Source: UBA2705 sp963977125 (GTDB taxonomy: Bacteria; Pseudomonadota; Alphaproteobacteria; Micavibrionales; Micavibrionaceae). Taken from it: a DNA stretch of 28,839 bases. The notes under the pieces are model-generated. The model was not told the DNA's origin. It saw only the letters and a program-made list of their open reading frames with translations, and ran no database searches. The stretch spans positions 1-28,839 of the forward strand of contig CAXBNJ010000014.1 of assembly GCA_963977125.1 (NCBI GenBank), read 5' to 3'. The position numbers and the translations under genes are program-made. Positions 1 through 7,942 of this stretch are shown one piece after another. How positions within the stretch are numbered: the first letter of the stretch is position 1; every line of letters begins with the position of its first letter.

Positions 1-678
1 TGCTGTATAGCCATGTTTTTCTAAGGCGCGCTCAAATAAGTTTTTCAGCCCGATCGCGCTATCATATAAAACGTCTAGCGTACCAAGCGTTTCTTCGGCT
101 TCTTCTAGCGGCGTTTTATGCGCACCGATAATTGGCGTGTCACGCAGGGTCATTAAGCCTTGTTTGAGGTCTTGTGGTGTGGCCTTCGGATCGGCGATAA
201 TCGCGGCAAGCCTTGTTTGCGCTAATGTGTAATCAAGGGTTGTTGGGTTTGTCGGGTGACCCGTTAGGCTGAACCAGGCTTGGCCATTTTGATTGATGAA
301 TTTTTGTACTTGCGCAGGGGTTACGCCGCCTTCACGAAAGCGCCCCATCACAAAATCAATTGACCCTGCATTGGTGGATTTAATCGCGTTATGCGCCCAG
401 ACCACTTCAGTCGTGGCAATAACCCGCGCCATACGCGATAATTGATTGATTTTGGCATCATGGCTAGAAAGCGCCAATTGCTGCGTTTCATCTAGGTCGT
501 TCCAAAACGTAATATAGGCACGCATACGATGAGATTTATCTTCGATCTGTTGTATGGCGTATTTGTTTTGAATAAGCGCGGCCGCTGCGGCGTCAGATTC
601 AGACAAGGCTTCTAAATAAAGATCCGTTAGCTTGCCGACAAGCCAAGACACGTAACTTTCTGCTTCATTGTTCTTCAT
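1..678 (-). CDS. Phosphoenolpyruvate carboxylase-like protein (N-terminal part, cut by window edge)
   Basis: The reverse strand is open for 226 codons from an ATG at 678 to the window edge, beginning MKNNEAESYVSWLVGKL. An AAGGGGTGG stretch about 10 bases upstream can serve as ribosome binding site. Around residues 137-145 it reads FSLTGHPTNPTT, which lines up with the TAHPTE segment that carries the catalytic His of phosphoenolpyruvate carboxylase. Downstream, the segment TPIIGAHKTPLEEAEETLGTLDVLY matches the spacing and pattern of the RxxxPSPxDEA...E region of that family. PEP carboxylase makes oxaloacetate from PEP and bicarbonate in the cytoplasm. The usual Ala and Glu of TAHPTE are Gly and Asn here, so this is a divergent member or a relative with altered activity. 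The C-terminal catalytic part lies outside the window. Family call is from motifs remembered, not from an alignment. Confidence 0.6.
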   Translation of the reverse strand, partial: MKNNEAESYVSWLVGKLTDLYLEALSESDAAAAALIQNKYAIQQIEDKSHRMRAYITFWNDLDETQQLALSSHDAKINQLSRMARVIATTEVVWAHNAIKSTNAGSIDFVMGRFREGGVTPAQVQKFINQNGQAWFSLTGHPTNPTTLDYTLAQTRLAAIIADPKATPQDLKQGLMTLRDTPIIGAHKTPLEEAEETLGTLDVLYDSAIGLKNLFERALEKHGYTA

Positions 679-972
679 GATAATTGCGCCACCCCTTAAA
701 TGTTCAGCCCAAAAATACCACTATTCTCCTAAAAGTAATAGCCTTACGCCACGATAAAGCGCAATTGGATAATATTTTTCGTTACAAAACAATACCGTAA
801 TCCCCTTTATAAGGTTTCTCATAGCTAAATGGGGATTGGTAGAAGCGCTTATTTATAAACACTTGGGCGATCGAAATATTCCTGTTATGGTTTACGAGAG
901 CGCTGTAAAAGGCAAAAAATGTATATAAACATCGCTAAAACCGCTTAAAATAGAACAAAGGAATGCACGAAA
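679..972. other. Divergent intergenic region between PEPC-like and DUF350 genes
   Basis: These 294 bases separate two divergently transcribed genes and must hold both promoters. AT-rich tracts are visible near 765-780 and around 919-926 (TATATAAA), but no pair of -35 and -10 hexamers is convincing in either direction. No coding potential or clear repeat was seen. Confidence 0.5.
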
Positions 973-1857
973 ATGGACCTTATTTATTGGGATCACAGTT
1001 ATAACCAAACCCTGTTATTAAATTTTGCAATCGTCATTGCTCTGTTTGCGGCGCTGCGTTTGTTTTCGGGGACTATTGCGCATATTAATGCGTCTGATGA
1101 ACTTTTGAAAAAGAACAATCCCGCTTTTGGTTTGTCTCTGGCTGGGGTTACTTTTGCAGTCACTATTTTGTTAACCGGCCTAATCTATGGTGATATGGGC
1201 GGTGATATGTTTCATTCCGCAATCGCTGTGGGCGGTTACGGCATTGTCGGGATTATTTTGATGGCGGTCACACGTATTATCTTTGATAAGATCGCATTGC
1301 CGGATATTTCACTACGTAATGAAATAAGCAAAGGCAATATGGCCGTTGCCATTGCCGATACCAGTAATGTTTTGGCTGCAGCCATTATCATACGCGCGCT
1401 GATGATCTGGGTTACAGATAATTCAATTGATGGCATCTTCGCGCTTTTAGCAGGCTACGCACTTTCACAGTTCATACTAACGGGAACCACGTGTATAAGA
1501 CGCAAAATGTTCTCTGCTGTTCATAAAAACACCAATATGCAAGATGAATTAAAAAATGGAAATATTGCGCTCGCTCTATCCTTTGCGGGCAGAAAAATAG
1601 GCACGGCTTTTGCCATTAGTATTGCTGCAAATTTAATCGTTTATGAAATTTATGACATTAAGGCGATATTCCTTGCATGGGCTGGCGTTTCTGTCGCCGC
1701 TATATTGCTTTTGAGATTCTTGTCTTTTGTGGCAGAGCGTATAATTTTGTTCCGCGTTAATTTATCTCATGAAATCCTTGAGGAAAAAAATATCGCGGTG
1801 GGCGCATTGCAGGGCGTGATCTATATATCAATGGCCATTTTATTGGCTGAATTGTAA
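973..1857 (+). CDS. DUF350 family inner-membrane protein, duplicated form
   Basis: A 294-residue, strongly hydrophobic protein with about eight membrane segments. It is built from repeats of the DUF350 pattern, a charged turn followed by an N-x-A-hydrophobic helix. The repeats start near NPAFGLSLAG (residue ~49), GNMAVAIADT (~121), GNIALALSFAG (~197) and KNIAVGALQG (~274). Single-unit relatives such as E. coli YjfL are about 130 residues, so this looks like a two-fold tandem version. The function of the family is not established. An AAAGGA about 10 bases before the ATG can act as ribosome binding site. The gene is convergent with tamB with only 26 bases between the stop codons, so no separate terminator fits there. 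Confidence 0.85.
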   Translation: MDLIYWDHSYNQTLLLNFAIVIALFAALRLFSGTIAHINASDELLKKNNPAFGLSLAGVTFAVTILLTGLIYGDMGGDMFHSAIAVGGYGIVGIILMAVTRIIFDKIALPDISLRNEISKGNMAVAIADTSNVLAAAIIIRALMIWVTDNSIDGIFALLAGYALSQFILTGTTCIRRKMFSAVHKNTNMQDELKNGNIALALSFAGRKIGTAFAISIAANLIVYEIYDIKAIFLAWAGVSVAAILLLRFLSFVAERIILFRVNLSHEILEEKNIAVGALQGVIYISMAILLAEL

Positions 1858-1883
1858 AGGGTAAAAGGGTCGGATCGGGCTGA

Positions 1884-4800
1884 TCAATAATCTCTTTTCC
1901 AATTGATGCCCATACTGCTTTCATTCGTACCGCTTGTCATTGTTTCCACTTCAATGTCATTACTGACTTCAATCTCGGCGCGCACAGCAGAGCTCCCCGG
2001 CGTTGTGCCTTGATCAATGCCGATATAAATCTTGTCGCTAACGTATTTCCCAACGGAAAGCGTTGCGCCTTTTTCATCATCCATACCAACGCTCAGTGTA
2101 TCAATACCAATAGCGCGACGAATATCATTTAGCGGGTCAAAGGTCGCTTCCTGCCGCCCTGACAAAGAAGCAATAAGCTGACCTATTCTAAGGGCTTGCA
2201 TGGGAGAAAGCTGACTAACTGATGCCCCAAACAAAGTTTTAGCTAATATCTCATCTTCTGGCAAATCTGAATCAGATTGCAGGGCGATTTCTGGTGCTTT
2301 GGCTTCGCCTGTAATACGCAGCGTCGCATCCATATCACGTCCCTTAATGGTGCCTGATATATCTATATCAGGATTAGACGGGTCAGCATTGGTAAAGCTT
2401 ATAAGCCCTTTTGAGAGCTGCACAGGCGTGTCCAATAGCTGAAACCTGCCACGCACCAAAGACAAGTCTCCTTTAAGCTCAGGGGTGTTGGTTGTGCCCG
2501 TAACGTCTAATTGACCACTCCATTCCGTTTCCAAATCAGAGCCACGGACAAAAACGCTATTATTCGCTTGTATGCCAATAGATAAGTTTACGTCTGGGCC
2601 GTGTTGTTTGCTTTTCTCGTTTATAATTTCATGACCATAGCGGTCTTCTTCGATAATGGTGAAACTGCTCAATGAACTGGTCGTGATAATTTGCGCAATA
2701 TAATATTCAGCTTGATTGATTACAATCTGGCCTTTGACATCAGCTGCATCCATATCACCTTCTGCCGTCAGTTGACCGCTTGCGCTGACGCCCATACTGT
2801 CTGTGTTGACGAGTTGTAGGTTTTTTGTATCCAAAGCAAACTGATATTGCGGCTCGCGTATATTTTTAAAATCAATATGGCCATGGCCAGTGAACCGCCC
2901 GCCATTCGTGTCGCTGCCTTCAAGGTTTTTTAGTGTTAATCGATTATTGCTCGCGCTCACCTCGCCTGCAATATCCTGTAAATTTGTACCAAGCAATAAA
3001 TTCTCATATTTCCCTTGGCGTAAATTTCCATTGCCCGTAATGATCGGGTTATTCAGTGTACCAGACAAAGCCACATCCAATGCGCTGCGCCCTGCTATGC
3101 TATGTTCATCAAGCCCGAGTAATAAAGAGAGTGCTTTAAGGTCAACGCTTGAATTTAAAGTCCCACTCACAGGCTTATCAAATGGAATACCAAATGGCGC
3201 TACGGTTAAAGGCAGGCTTGCTTTGGCTTTAAATTTTAATTCTGCGGGGCCAGCAAGGTCAGCTTCGGCCGTGACAATGTGATCTTGATAATGCGCTGTG
3301 AAGTGGCCATCCATATAGCGGTTTTCATCTGCATCGTTACTTGGGATACTCAAACGCTTAAGCGTGACATCAGCTTGAGCTATAGGGTTACTATATGATC
3401 CTGAAAGATCTATATCACCAGCAAAGCGTCCATCAAAAACAAAAGGGTATATATTAAAGTTCGTTGGCAGGTTCTCAGCTTTTATGGCGGCGGAGAATTC
3501 CTTGGCTTTAAAGTCACCGCTTGCCTGTAACGAGCCATCATTTATACCAAGCACCAAAGCGTCAATATGCGCCTTTAAAGGGGTGGGGTGTATGCTGAGC
3601 TGCGTTGGTTTTTTAAGAGCAAAATGATTTGGCCCATAATCGCCTTTGAGTGTGTTGAGCTTAACAATAATATCTTTATCGCTATTAATTGCGCCGTCAT
3701 AAGTAAAGGTAAACGGATAAGCGCCAAGGCCTTTCCAAGCCCCATCATAAATAATATTATTGGCAGCGCCGCTCACATTAACGGAAATATTATTCTTGTC
3801 ATCTTGAGCCAAGATCAAAGCGGCCTTGATGTGTTTATTGTTCAAATCGTAATGCGCATTACCTGTTACTATGCCTATCTCGCCTTTTATATCAATCGGC
3901 TCTAAGGCTAAGCTCTGCTTATTAAGCTTTAAAACTGTTTTTATATTATGGTCTTGGTAATTTGCGGCGATAGTCAAGGCGGTTTGGCCATTATTAACAT
4001 CACCAGAAAAATCGAGCGTTTTTAAGGCCGCGCCATTTATCGCACCGTCTTTTATATCAAGCGCGCCATTTATAAATGAAAGCGCGGCCTTTGCGCTGGG
4101 CGCCGTCCCCAATGCTTTATTGACCTCACCCCAAGATGTTGTGAAGTTTTGTGCTTGCAGGCGCAGCGGCGCTTGTAGGTTAAGCGGCGATACATGACCG
4201 CTTATGGTGGACTCAGCCATGGCTGCGCCCGATAAATCGGCAGAGAGCACTGTTAAATCAGTGATATTGGCCTTTGTATTGAGCTTGATGCGTTGATCTG
4301 ATCGATCCCAATAACCGTTCGTCGTGACTTCAAAAATAGGTGTTTTAAGCCGTCCATGAGCAATGTTAAGCCGCGAGCCTTTATGGTCTAACTGCGCTTG
4401 GAGTAAAAGATCATTAAACGTGAAACCGTCTCCCGCGAGATCTCCTTGAAACGCAATTTTGAGTTTCTTGGTTTTTTGGCTGAGGGTGAATAATGTTTCG
4501 CCATCTATTGTATAGAAATCATAGGCCGTCTTCCCTGTTAGTTTGAGCGTTGGGCGCTTGGCGGCTAAGTTTAGCGCCAAATCACTTTCTGTCTCAAAAA
4601 CCGCGCCTGTTTTCATTTGTGTATTGGCGGTTAACTGCCCTTGCCAGTCCTTCATTGACCCCGTGCCTTTAATTGACAAATTAACCATCGGTAAGCCCGT
4701 TATGCGCGCGAGCAAACCTTGGCCGTCATCATGAATACTGGCTTTTAAGTTCAGGCCATCCGCATCAGGCGCAAAAATAAGATCAGCGAGAATGTTCCCC

Positions 4801-5363
4801 GTATTCTTATCTTCAATATGCAGCTCTATATCATTACTTTTAATCTGCGAAGACAGAACAAGTTTTCCTGCAAGAGCCAGAATTTCTTGTTTTCCCATTA
4901 TTGCGGGGGCAAGGTCTAAATGTGCAACTGTAAACGCTTCAATATGCAGGTTTGGAACTTTTGGTATTGTGGCGTCTTGTTGAGGGTCTGTCTTTTCTGG
5001 TAAGCGCGTGATGGCAATGTCTTGTATAGTAATGCGATTAATATGCATATTGCCCATCAGTAAATGTTCTGCGCTGTAATCAATTTCAATCGTATTGAGT
5101 GTTGCGAATGGGCCTTTGGGGTCGTTAAGGGTGATGTGAGAGATCACGATTTGGCGGTTATTGAGGGTTTTTATCTCCCCCAATGTGATGCTTAAATCAT
5201 CCGAACTGGCACGCGTAGAGATTTGCCCCGCCACCCATGCGCGTCCGCTCTCACTGCCCCCGAGCCACGATAGACCAATAGCGCCGAGCATAAGAGCGAT
5301 CACCATCAAAGATAGGCTCGCACCCGCTATATAGAGTATAAATTTTAAAGCTCTTTTTTTCAT
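1884..5363 (-). CDS. tamB: Translocation and assembly module inner-membrane protein TamB
   Basis: A 1159-residue protein with an N-terminal signal anchor (roughly residues 8-32), a very long beta-rich, low-complexity AsmA-like body, and a typical TamB (DUF490) C-terminal domain over about the last 300 residues. The latter includes LSLVRGRFQLLDTPVQLSKG, GTIKGRDMDATLRITGEAKAPEI, and the LPEDEILAKTLFG stretch, ending near NWKRDY. In the known system TamB spans the periplasm as a hydrophobic groove, partners TamA in the outer membrane, and works in autotransporter assembly and phospholipid transport. Its ATG follows the TAA of tamA without a single base between, so the two are surely co-transcribed. 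Length is close to the family norm (E. coli TamB 1259). No frameshift seen. Confidence 0.95.
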   Translation of the reverse strand: MKKRALKFILYIAGASLSLMVIALMLGAIGLSWLGGSESGRAWVAGQISTRASSDDLSITLGEIKTLNNRQIVISHITLNDPKGPFATLNTIEIDYSAEHLLMGNMHINRITIQDIAITRLPEKTDPQQDATIPKVPNLHIEAFTVAHLDLAPAIMGKQEILALAGKLVLSSQIKSNDIELHIEDKNTGNILADLIFAPDADGLNLKASIHDDGQGLLARITGLPMVNLSIKGTGSMKDWQGQLTANTQMKTGAVFETESDLALNLAAKRPTLKLTGKTAYDFYTIDGETLFTLSQKTKKLKIAFQGDLAGDGFTFNDLLLQAQLDHKGSRLNIAHGRLKTPIFEVTTNGYWDRSDQRIKLNTKANITDLTVLSADLSGAAMAESTISGHVSPLNLQAPLRLQAQNFTTSWGEVNKALGTAPSAKAALSFINGALDIKDGAINGAALKTLDFSGDVNNGQTALTIAANYQDHNIKTVLKLNKQSLALEPIDIKGEIGIVTGNAHYDLNNKHIKAALILAQDDKNNISVNVSGAANNIIYDGAWKGLGAYPFTFTYDGAINSDKDIIVKLNTLKGDYGPNHFALKKPTQLSIHPTPLKAHIDALVLGINDGSLQASGDFKAKEFSAAIKAENLPTNFNIYPFVFDGRFAGDIDLSGSYSNPIAQADVTLKRLSIPSNDADENRYMDGHFTAHYQDHIVTAEADLAGPAELKFKAKASLPLTVAPFGIPFDKPVSGTLNSSVDLKALSLLLGLDEHSIAGRSALDVALSGTLNNPIITGNGNLRQGKYENLLLGTNLQDIAGEVSASNNRLTLKNLEGSDTNGGRFTGHGHIDFKNIREPQYQFALDTKNLQLVNTDSMGVSASGQLTAEGDMDAADVKGQIVINQAEYYIAQIITTSSLSSFTIIEEDRYGHEIINEKSKQHGPDVNLSIGIQANNSVFVRGSDLETEWSGQLDVTGTTNTPELKGDLSLVRGRFQLLDTPVQLSKGLISFTNADPSNPDIDISGTIKGRDMDATLRITGEAKAPEIALQSDSDLPEDEILAKTLFGASVSQLSPMQALRIGQLIASLSGRQEATFDPLNDIRRAIGIDTLSVGMDDEKGATLSVGKYVSDKIYIGIDQGTTPGSSAVRAEIEVSNDIEVETMTSGTNESSMGINWKRDY

Positions 5364-7124
5364 TTAAAATGCTTGCCCTATGCTGATGTAAAACTGATAT
5401 GAATCGTCTTGCGGTCTTTTATTTAAGGGCACAGCAAAATCAAAGCGCAAGGGGCCAATTGGTGTGTGATAACGAAGGCCACTGCCTGCGCCCCAAAGAA
5501 AATCAGCCGCGCTGCTCCATTCCAAATCTTCACTGACGCGCGCGCCTTCGACAAAACCAACAAGCTCTATAGACTCCGTGACCTTGAAACGGCCTTCCGT
5601 GCCAAGTTCAAAAACCATGCGGCCACCTGTCGGGTCATTATCTTCATCTAGCGGGCCAAGTATTTGATAGCCATAGCCACGGACTGATCCACCGCCGCCG
5701 GCATAAAAACGTTTATCGGCCGGTATGCGGTCTAATGAGAGGCCATGGATGAATGCGGCGCGTGCCTTGTTGGCCCAAACGAAATCCTCACCGAGCGGCC
5801 AATAATGGCTGCCGCCTGCACTGGTCACTAAGAAGCTATCTTGTTCGTTCAAAACTTGATATGGCGTTACGCCCAGATTAAAGCGCCAGCCTTCACGGGG
5901 GTCTAAAGCATCATTTGTGTCATCATAGCGATAGGATAGCGGCAAGGATATCAGGGTGAAATTTTCATCTTTCTCACCCTCTTCGATAATTTTATTTTGT
6001 TCAAGCGCTACGCCGCCAGATATGGCTGATTTATTAGAATATTTATAATTTAAAACAGTGCTAGAAGAGAGTGTGTCCTTGTCAAAAGCCTCAAGAAGTT
6101 CACGCTTATAAACAACGGCATTTTGCAAGCCGAGTTTCTCATTACCCCATAAATCAGGTTTGTTTAAATTGGCGCTTAAACCAGATGTTTTTGTGCCGCC
6201 TTCGAGCTTAATTCTGAATTTCTCTGATCCGCCAAATAAATTACGATGTTCCCAAAATACATTAGCAATGGCCCCCAATGTCGTTGAATACGCGACGCCC
6301 GCGCCAATGCTGCGATGCTTGCCTTCTTTGGCCTCTATTGTGATGGGCAAAGCGCCTTCATCGGTGAGTGCGCCATAATGAATCTCAGTGCTGGCCATTA
6401 CGCCGCTTCGGTTGAGTTTTTTGCGTGTGCGCGCAATTCTCCCAATATCGAAAAGCTCTCCTTCGCGCCAGCCTATACGGCGGCGAACAAAGGATTCTTT
6501 AAGCTTTTTTAAACCCGTAATCTCCGTCTTGCCAAAGCTGGCTTGTGGTCCTGCGGACATAGACAAGCTGAGCGAAACGCTGTGCCGTCCATGATGAACT
6601 CGAAGTGTTTTCCCTTCTGATTTCGGTGCGAAATAACCATTCTGCATAAGAATATTAAATAAATTTTGCTCACTCTCAAGCATGGTCTCGGGCAGGGCTG
6701 CTTGGCCTATAGGGGGCTCAAAATCAGTCAAAGCTTTAATATCTGGGGTTTGGCCACTCGCCCAGTCAATATCAAAGCGCTCAATTGTATAGAGCGGCCC
6801 TTTATCGACCGTAACCACAACTATCTTCTTGTCGTTTTTTTCCGTTATATTTTGTTCGAAGGAAGCATTGAAATAGCCTTGTTCTTGCATAAGGGCTTTG
6901 AAGCTTTTCAGATCGGATTTAATGCGCCGATTTAAAGCCGCACTATTGGCCGGGTTCTTATCGGCTAATGAGACCAGCAAAGATTGCCCTTGTAACTTTG
7001 TTTTTAGCTTCTCGTCTTTTATACCCTCAATGGCAAAGCTATACTCAATCCCCTCCGCCCATGCGGGCGCACTTCCAAATATCAGAAAAAAACAGCATAA
7101 GATTATGTGCGCAATTATTTTCAT
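5364..7124 (-). CDS. tamA: Outer-membrane assembly factor TamA (Omp85/BamA superfamily)
   Basis: A 586-residue protein with a signal peptide (MKIIAHIILCCFFLIFGSAP..AWA, cut before EG). About three POTRA domains follow (roughly residues 25-265), then a 16-strand Omp85 barrel. The L6 loop signature GGGGSVRGYGYQ is visible near residue 488, and the protein ends in Phe, as outer-membrane barrels do. I chose the ATG at 7124 because the signal peptide begins there. The frame can be extended to a TTG at 7172, but that codon lies upstream of the start site predicted from the TATAAT at 7178-7173. TamA works with TamB, encoded immediately downstream. Small size and neighbouring tamB favour TamA over BamA. 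Confidence 0.93.
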   Translation of the reverse strand: MKIIAHIILCCFFLIFGSAPAWAEGIEYSFAIEGIKDEKLKTKLQGQSLLVSLADKNPANSAALNRRIKSDLKSFKALMQEQGYFNASFEQNITEKNDKKIVVVTVDKGPLYTIERFDIDWASGQTPDIKALTDFEPPIGQAALPETMLESEQNLFNILMQNGYFAPKSEGKTLRVHHGRHSVSLSLSMSAGPQASFGKTEITGLKKLKESFVRRRIGWREGELFDIGRIARTRKKLNRSGVMASTEIHYGALTDEGALPITIEAKEGKHRSIGAGVAYSTTLGAIANVFWEHRNLFGGSEKFRIKLEGGTKTSGLSANLNKPDLWGNEKLGLQNAVVYKRELLEAFDKDTLSSSTVLNYKYSNKSAISGGVALEQNKIIEEGEKDENFTLISLPLSYRYDDTNDALDPREGWRFNLGVTPYQVLNEQDSFLVTSAGGSHYWPLGEDFVWANKARAAFIHGLSLDRIPADKRFYAGGGGSVRGYGYQILGPLDEDNDPTGGRMVFELGTEGRFKVTESIELVGFVEGARVSEDLEWSSAADFLWGAGSGLRYHTPIGPLRFDFAVPLNKRPQDDSYQFYISIGQAF

Positions 7125-7172
7125 GTCACCGATTTTAAAACACTTCATTGATTTCACGATTAATATACACAA

Positions 7173-7178
7173 ATTATA
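7173..7178 (-). promoter_or_regulatory. Predicted -10 element of the tamA-tamB promoter
   Basis: On the minus strand this reads TATAAT, a perfect -10 hexamer, 49 bases upstream of the chosen tamA ATG. The -35 region about 17 bases further upstream (GTTAAA, positions 7201-7196) is a poor match, which suggests a promoter needing an activator or one of modest strength. Confidence 0.5.
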
Positions 7179-7184
7179 AGAAAA

Positions 7185-7233
7185 CGTGCAGGATTTTTAA
7201 CCGAATGGCAAAAATTTGTTATAAACCTGCACG
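7185..7233. promoter_or_regulatory. Mirror-image half-sites CGTGCAGG / CCTGCACG in the tamA-SYLF divergent promoter region
   Basis: CGTGCAGG at 7185-7192 and its exact reverse complement CCTGCACG at 7226-7233 are separated by 33 bases, 41 bases centre to centre. The left arm falls inside the -35/-10 spacer of the predicted tamA promoter. The right arm falls inside the spacer of the predicted SYLF-gene promoter. This symmetry suggests a regulator binding both promoters. No matching regulator gene is present in the window. Confidence 0.45.
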
Positions 7234-7245
7234 AAGCTATATAAA
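7216..7245 (+). promoter_or_regulatory. Predicted promoter of the SYLF-domain gene
   Basis: TTGTTA at 7216-7221 and TATATA at 7238-7243 are spaced by 16 bases (or TATAAA at 7240-7245, spaced by 18). This fits a sigma-70 promoter starting near 7250, about 35 bases before the ATG. Confidence 0.5.
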
Positions 7246-7284
7246 AATCACAAATGATAATAATTTTTCAAAGGATATTTTAAT

Positions 7285-7842
7285 ATGATGAGAGCTCTTA
7301 CCCTTACTGTTTTGTTCTTAAGCTTTATCTCCACCAGCGCTTGGGCAGATGTGGCCGCTGATCGTAGCAGTATTCAATCTATGAAAGAAAAAACACTCAC
7401 GCGTTTATATAGCGAAGAGCCAAATGCACGCAAAGAAATTGAAAACGCAGAAGGCTATGCCGTTTTTTCAAGTGGCGGGGTTAATCTTGTTTTATTCTCT
7501 GCGGCTTACGGGTCAGGAATTGCACATGATAACAAATCAGGCGGTGACACCTATATGAAGATGGCTTCTGGCGGCGTTGGTATTGGCCTTGGTATTAAAG
7601 ATTACAGATTGGTGTTTGTTTTTAAAACGCGCAAAGCCTTTAATCAATTTGTTACATATGGTTGGGATTTATCGGGTCAGGCTGATGCGGCTGTCAAAGC
7701 AGGCACAGAAGGTGAAGAACTCTCAGAAGCGGCGAATATTATGCCGGGCATGAAAGTCTACCAACTCACAGAAAGCGGTTTAGCTTTGCAAGCGACTATA
7801 CAAGGCACAAAATATTGGAAAAATTCTAATCTGAATGATTGA
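7285..7842 (+). CDS. Secreted SYLF/YSC84-domain lipid-binding-type protein
   Basis: A 185-residue protein with a signal peptide (MMRALTLTVLFLSFISTSAWA, cut before DVAAD), followed by a SYLF (YSC84) domain covering nearly all of the mature chain. The domain shows EIENAEGYAVFSSGGVNLVLF, a Gly-rich GSGIAHDNKSGGDTYMKMASGGVGIGLGIKDYRLVFVF core, and FVTYGWDLSGQADAAVKAG. In eukaryotes SYLF domains bind phosphoinositides. In bacteria they occur as periplasmic proteins of unclear role. AAAGGA about 10 bases upstream is the ribosome binding site. A second ATG directly follows the first at 7288 and is equally possible. Divergent from tamA, so a shared envelope role is plausible but inferred. Confidence 0.88.
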   Translation: MMRALTLTVLFLSFISTSAWADVAADRSSIQSMKEKTLTRLYSEEPNARKEIENAEGYAVFSSGGVNLVLFSAAYGSGIAHDNKSGGDTYMKMASGGVGIGLGIKDYRLVFVFKTRKAFNQFVTYGWDLSGQADAAVKAGTEGEELSEAANIMPGMKVYQLTESGLALQATIQGTKYWKNSNLND

Positions 7843-7853
7843 TCATTAAACAA

Positions 7854-7902
7854 CTTGAAACCATAACGTTACAGCTGTGTGTAATAGCGTTATGGTTTCA
7901 AG
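7854..7902. terminator. Bidirectional terminator-like stem between SYLF gene and actP
   Basis: CTTGAAACCATAACG (7854-7868) and CGTTATGGTTTCAAG (7888-7902) are perfect 15-base inverted repeats with a 19-base loop. They sit between the convergent stops at 7842 and 7943. No clear run of T follows on either side, so it is not a textbook intrinsic terminator, but position and strength fit transcription end or 3' mRNA protection on both strands. Confidence 0.65.
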
Positions 7903-7942
7903 AATGTTAAGGAAGACATATACGAAACTCGTTTTTGTCCCT

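Noticed and set aside
2890..3282. Plus-strand 130-codon frame inside tamB (and other plus-strand frames in tamA, tamB and the RND genes)
   Set aside because: Shadows of long, well-supported genes on the other strand.
7125..7172. Upstream extension of tamA to a TTG codon
   Set aside because: It would put 16 residues before a well-formed signal peptide and lies upstream of the predicted transcription start.
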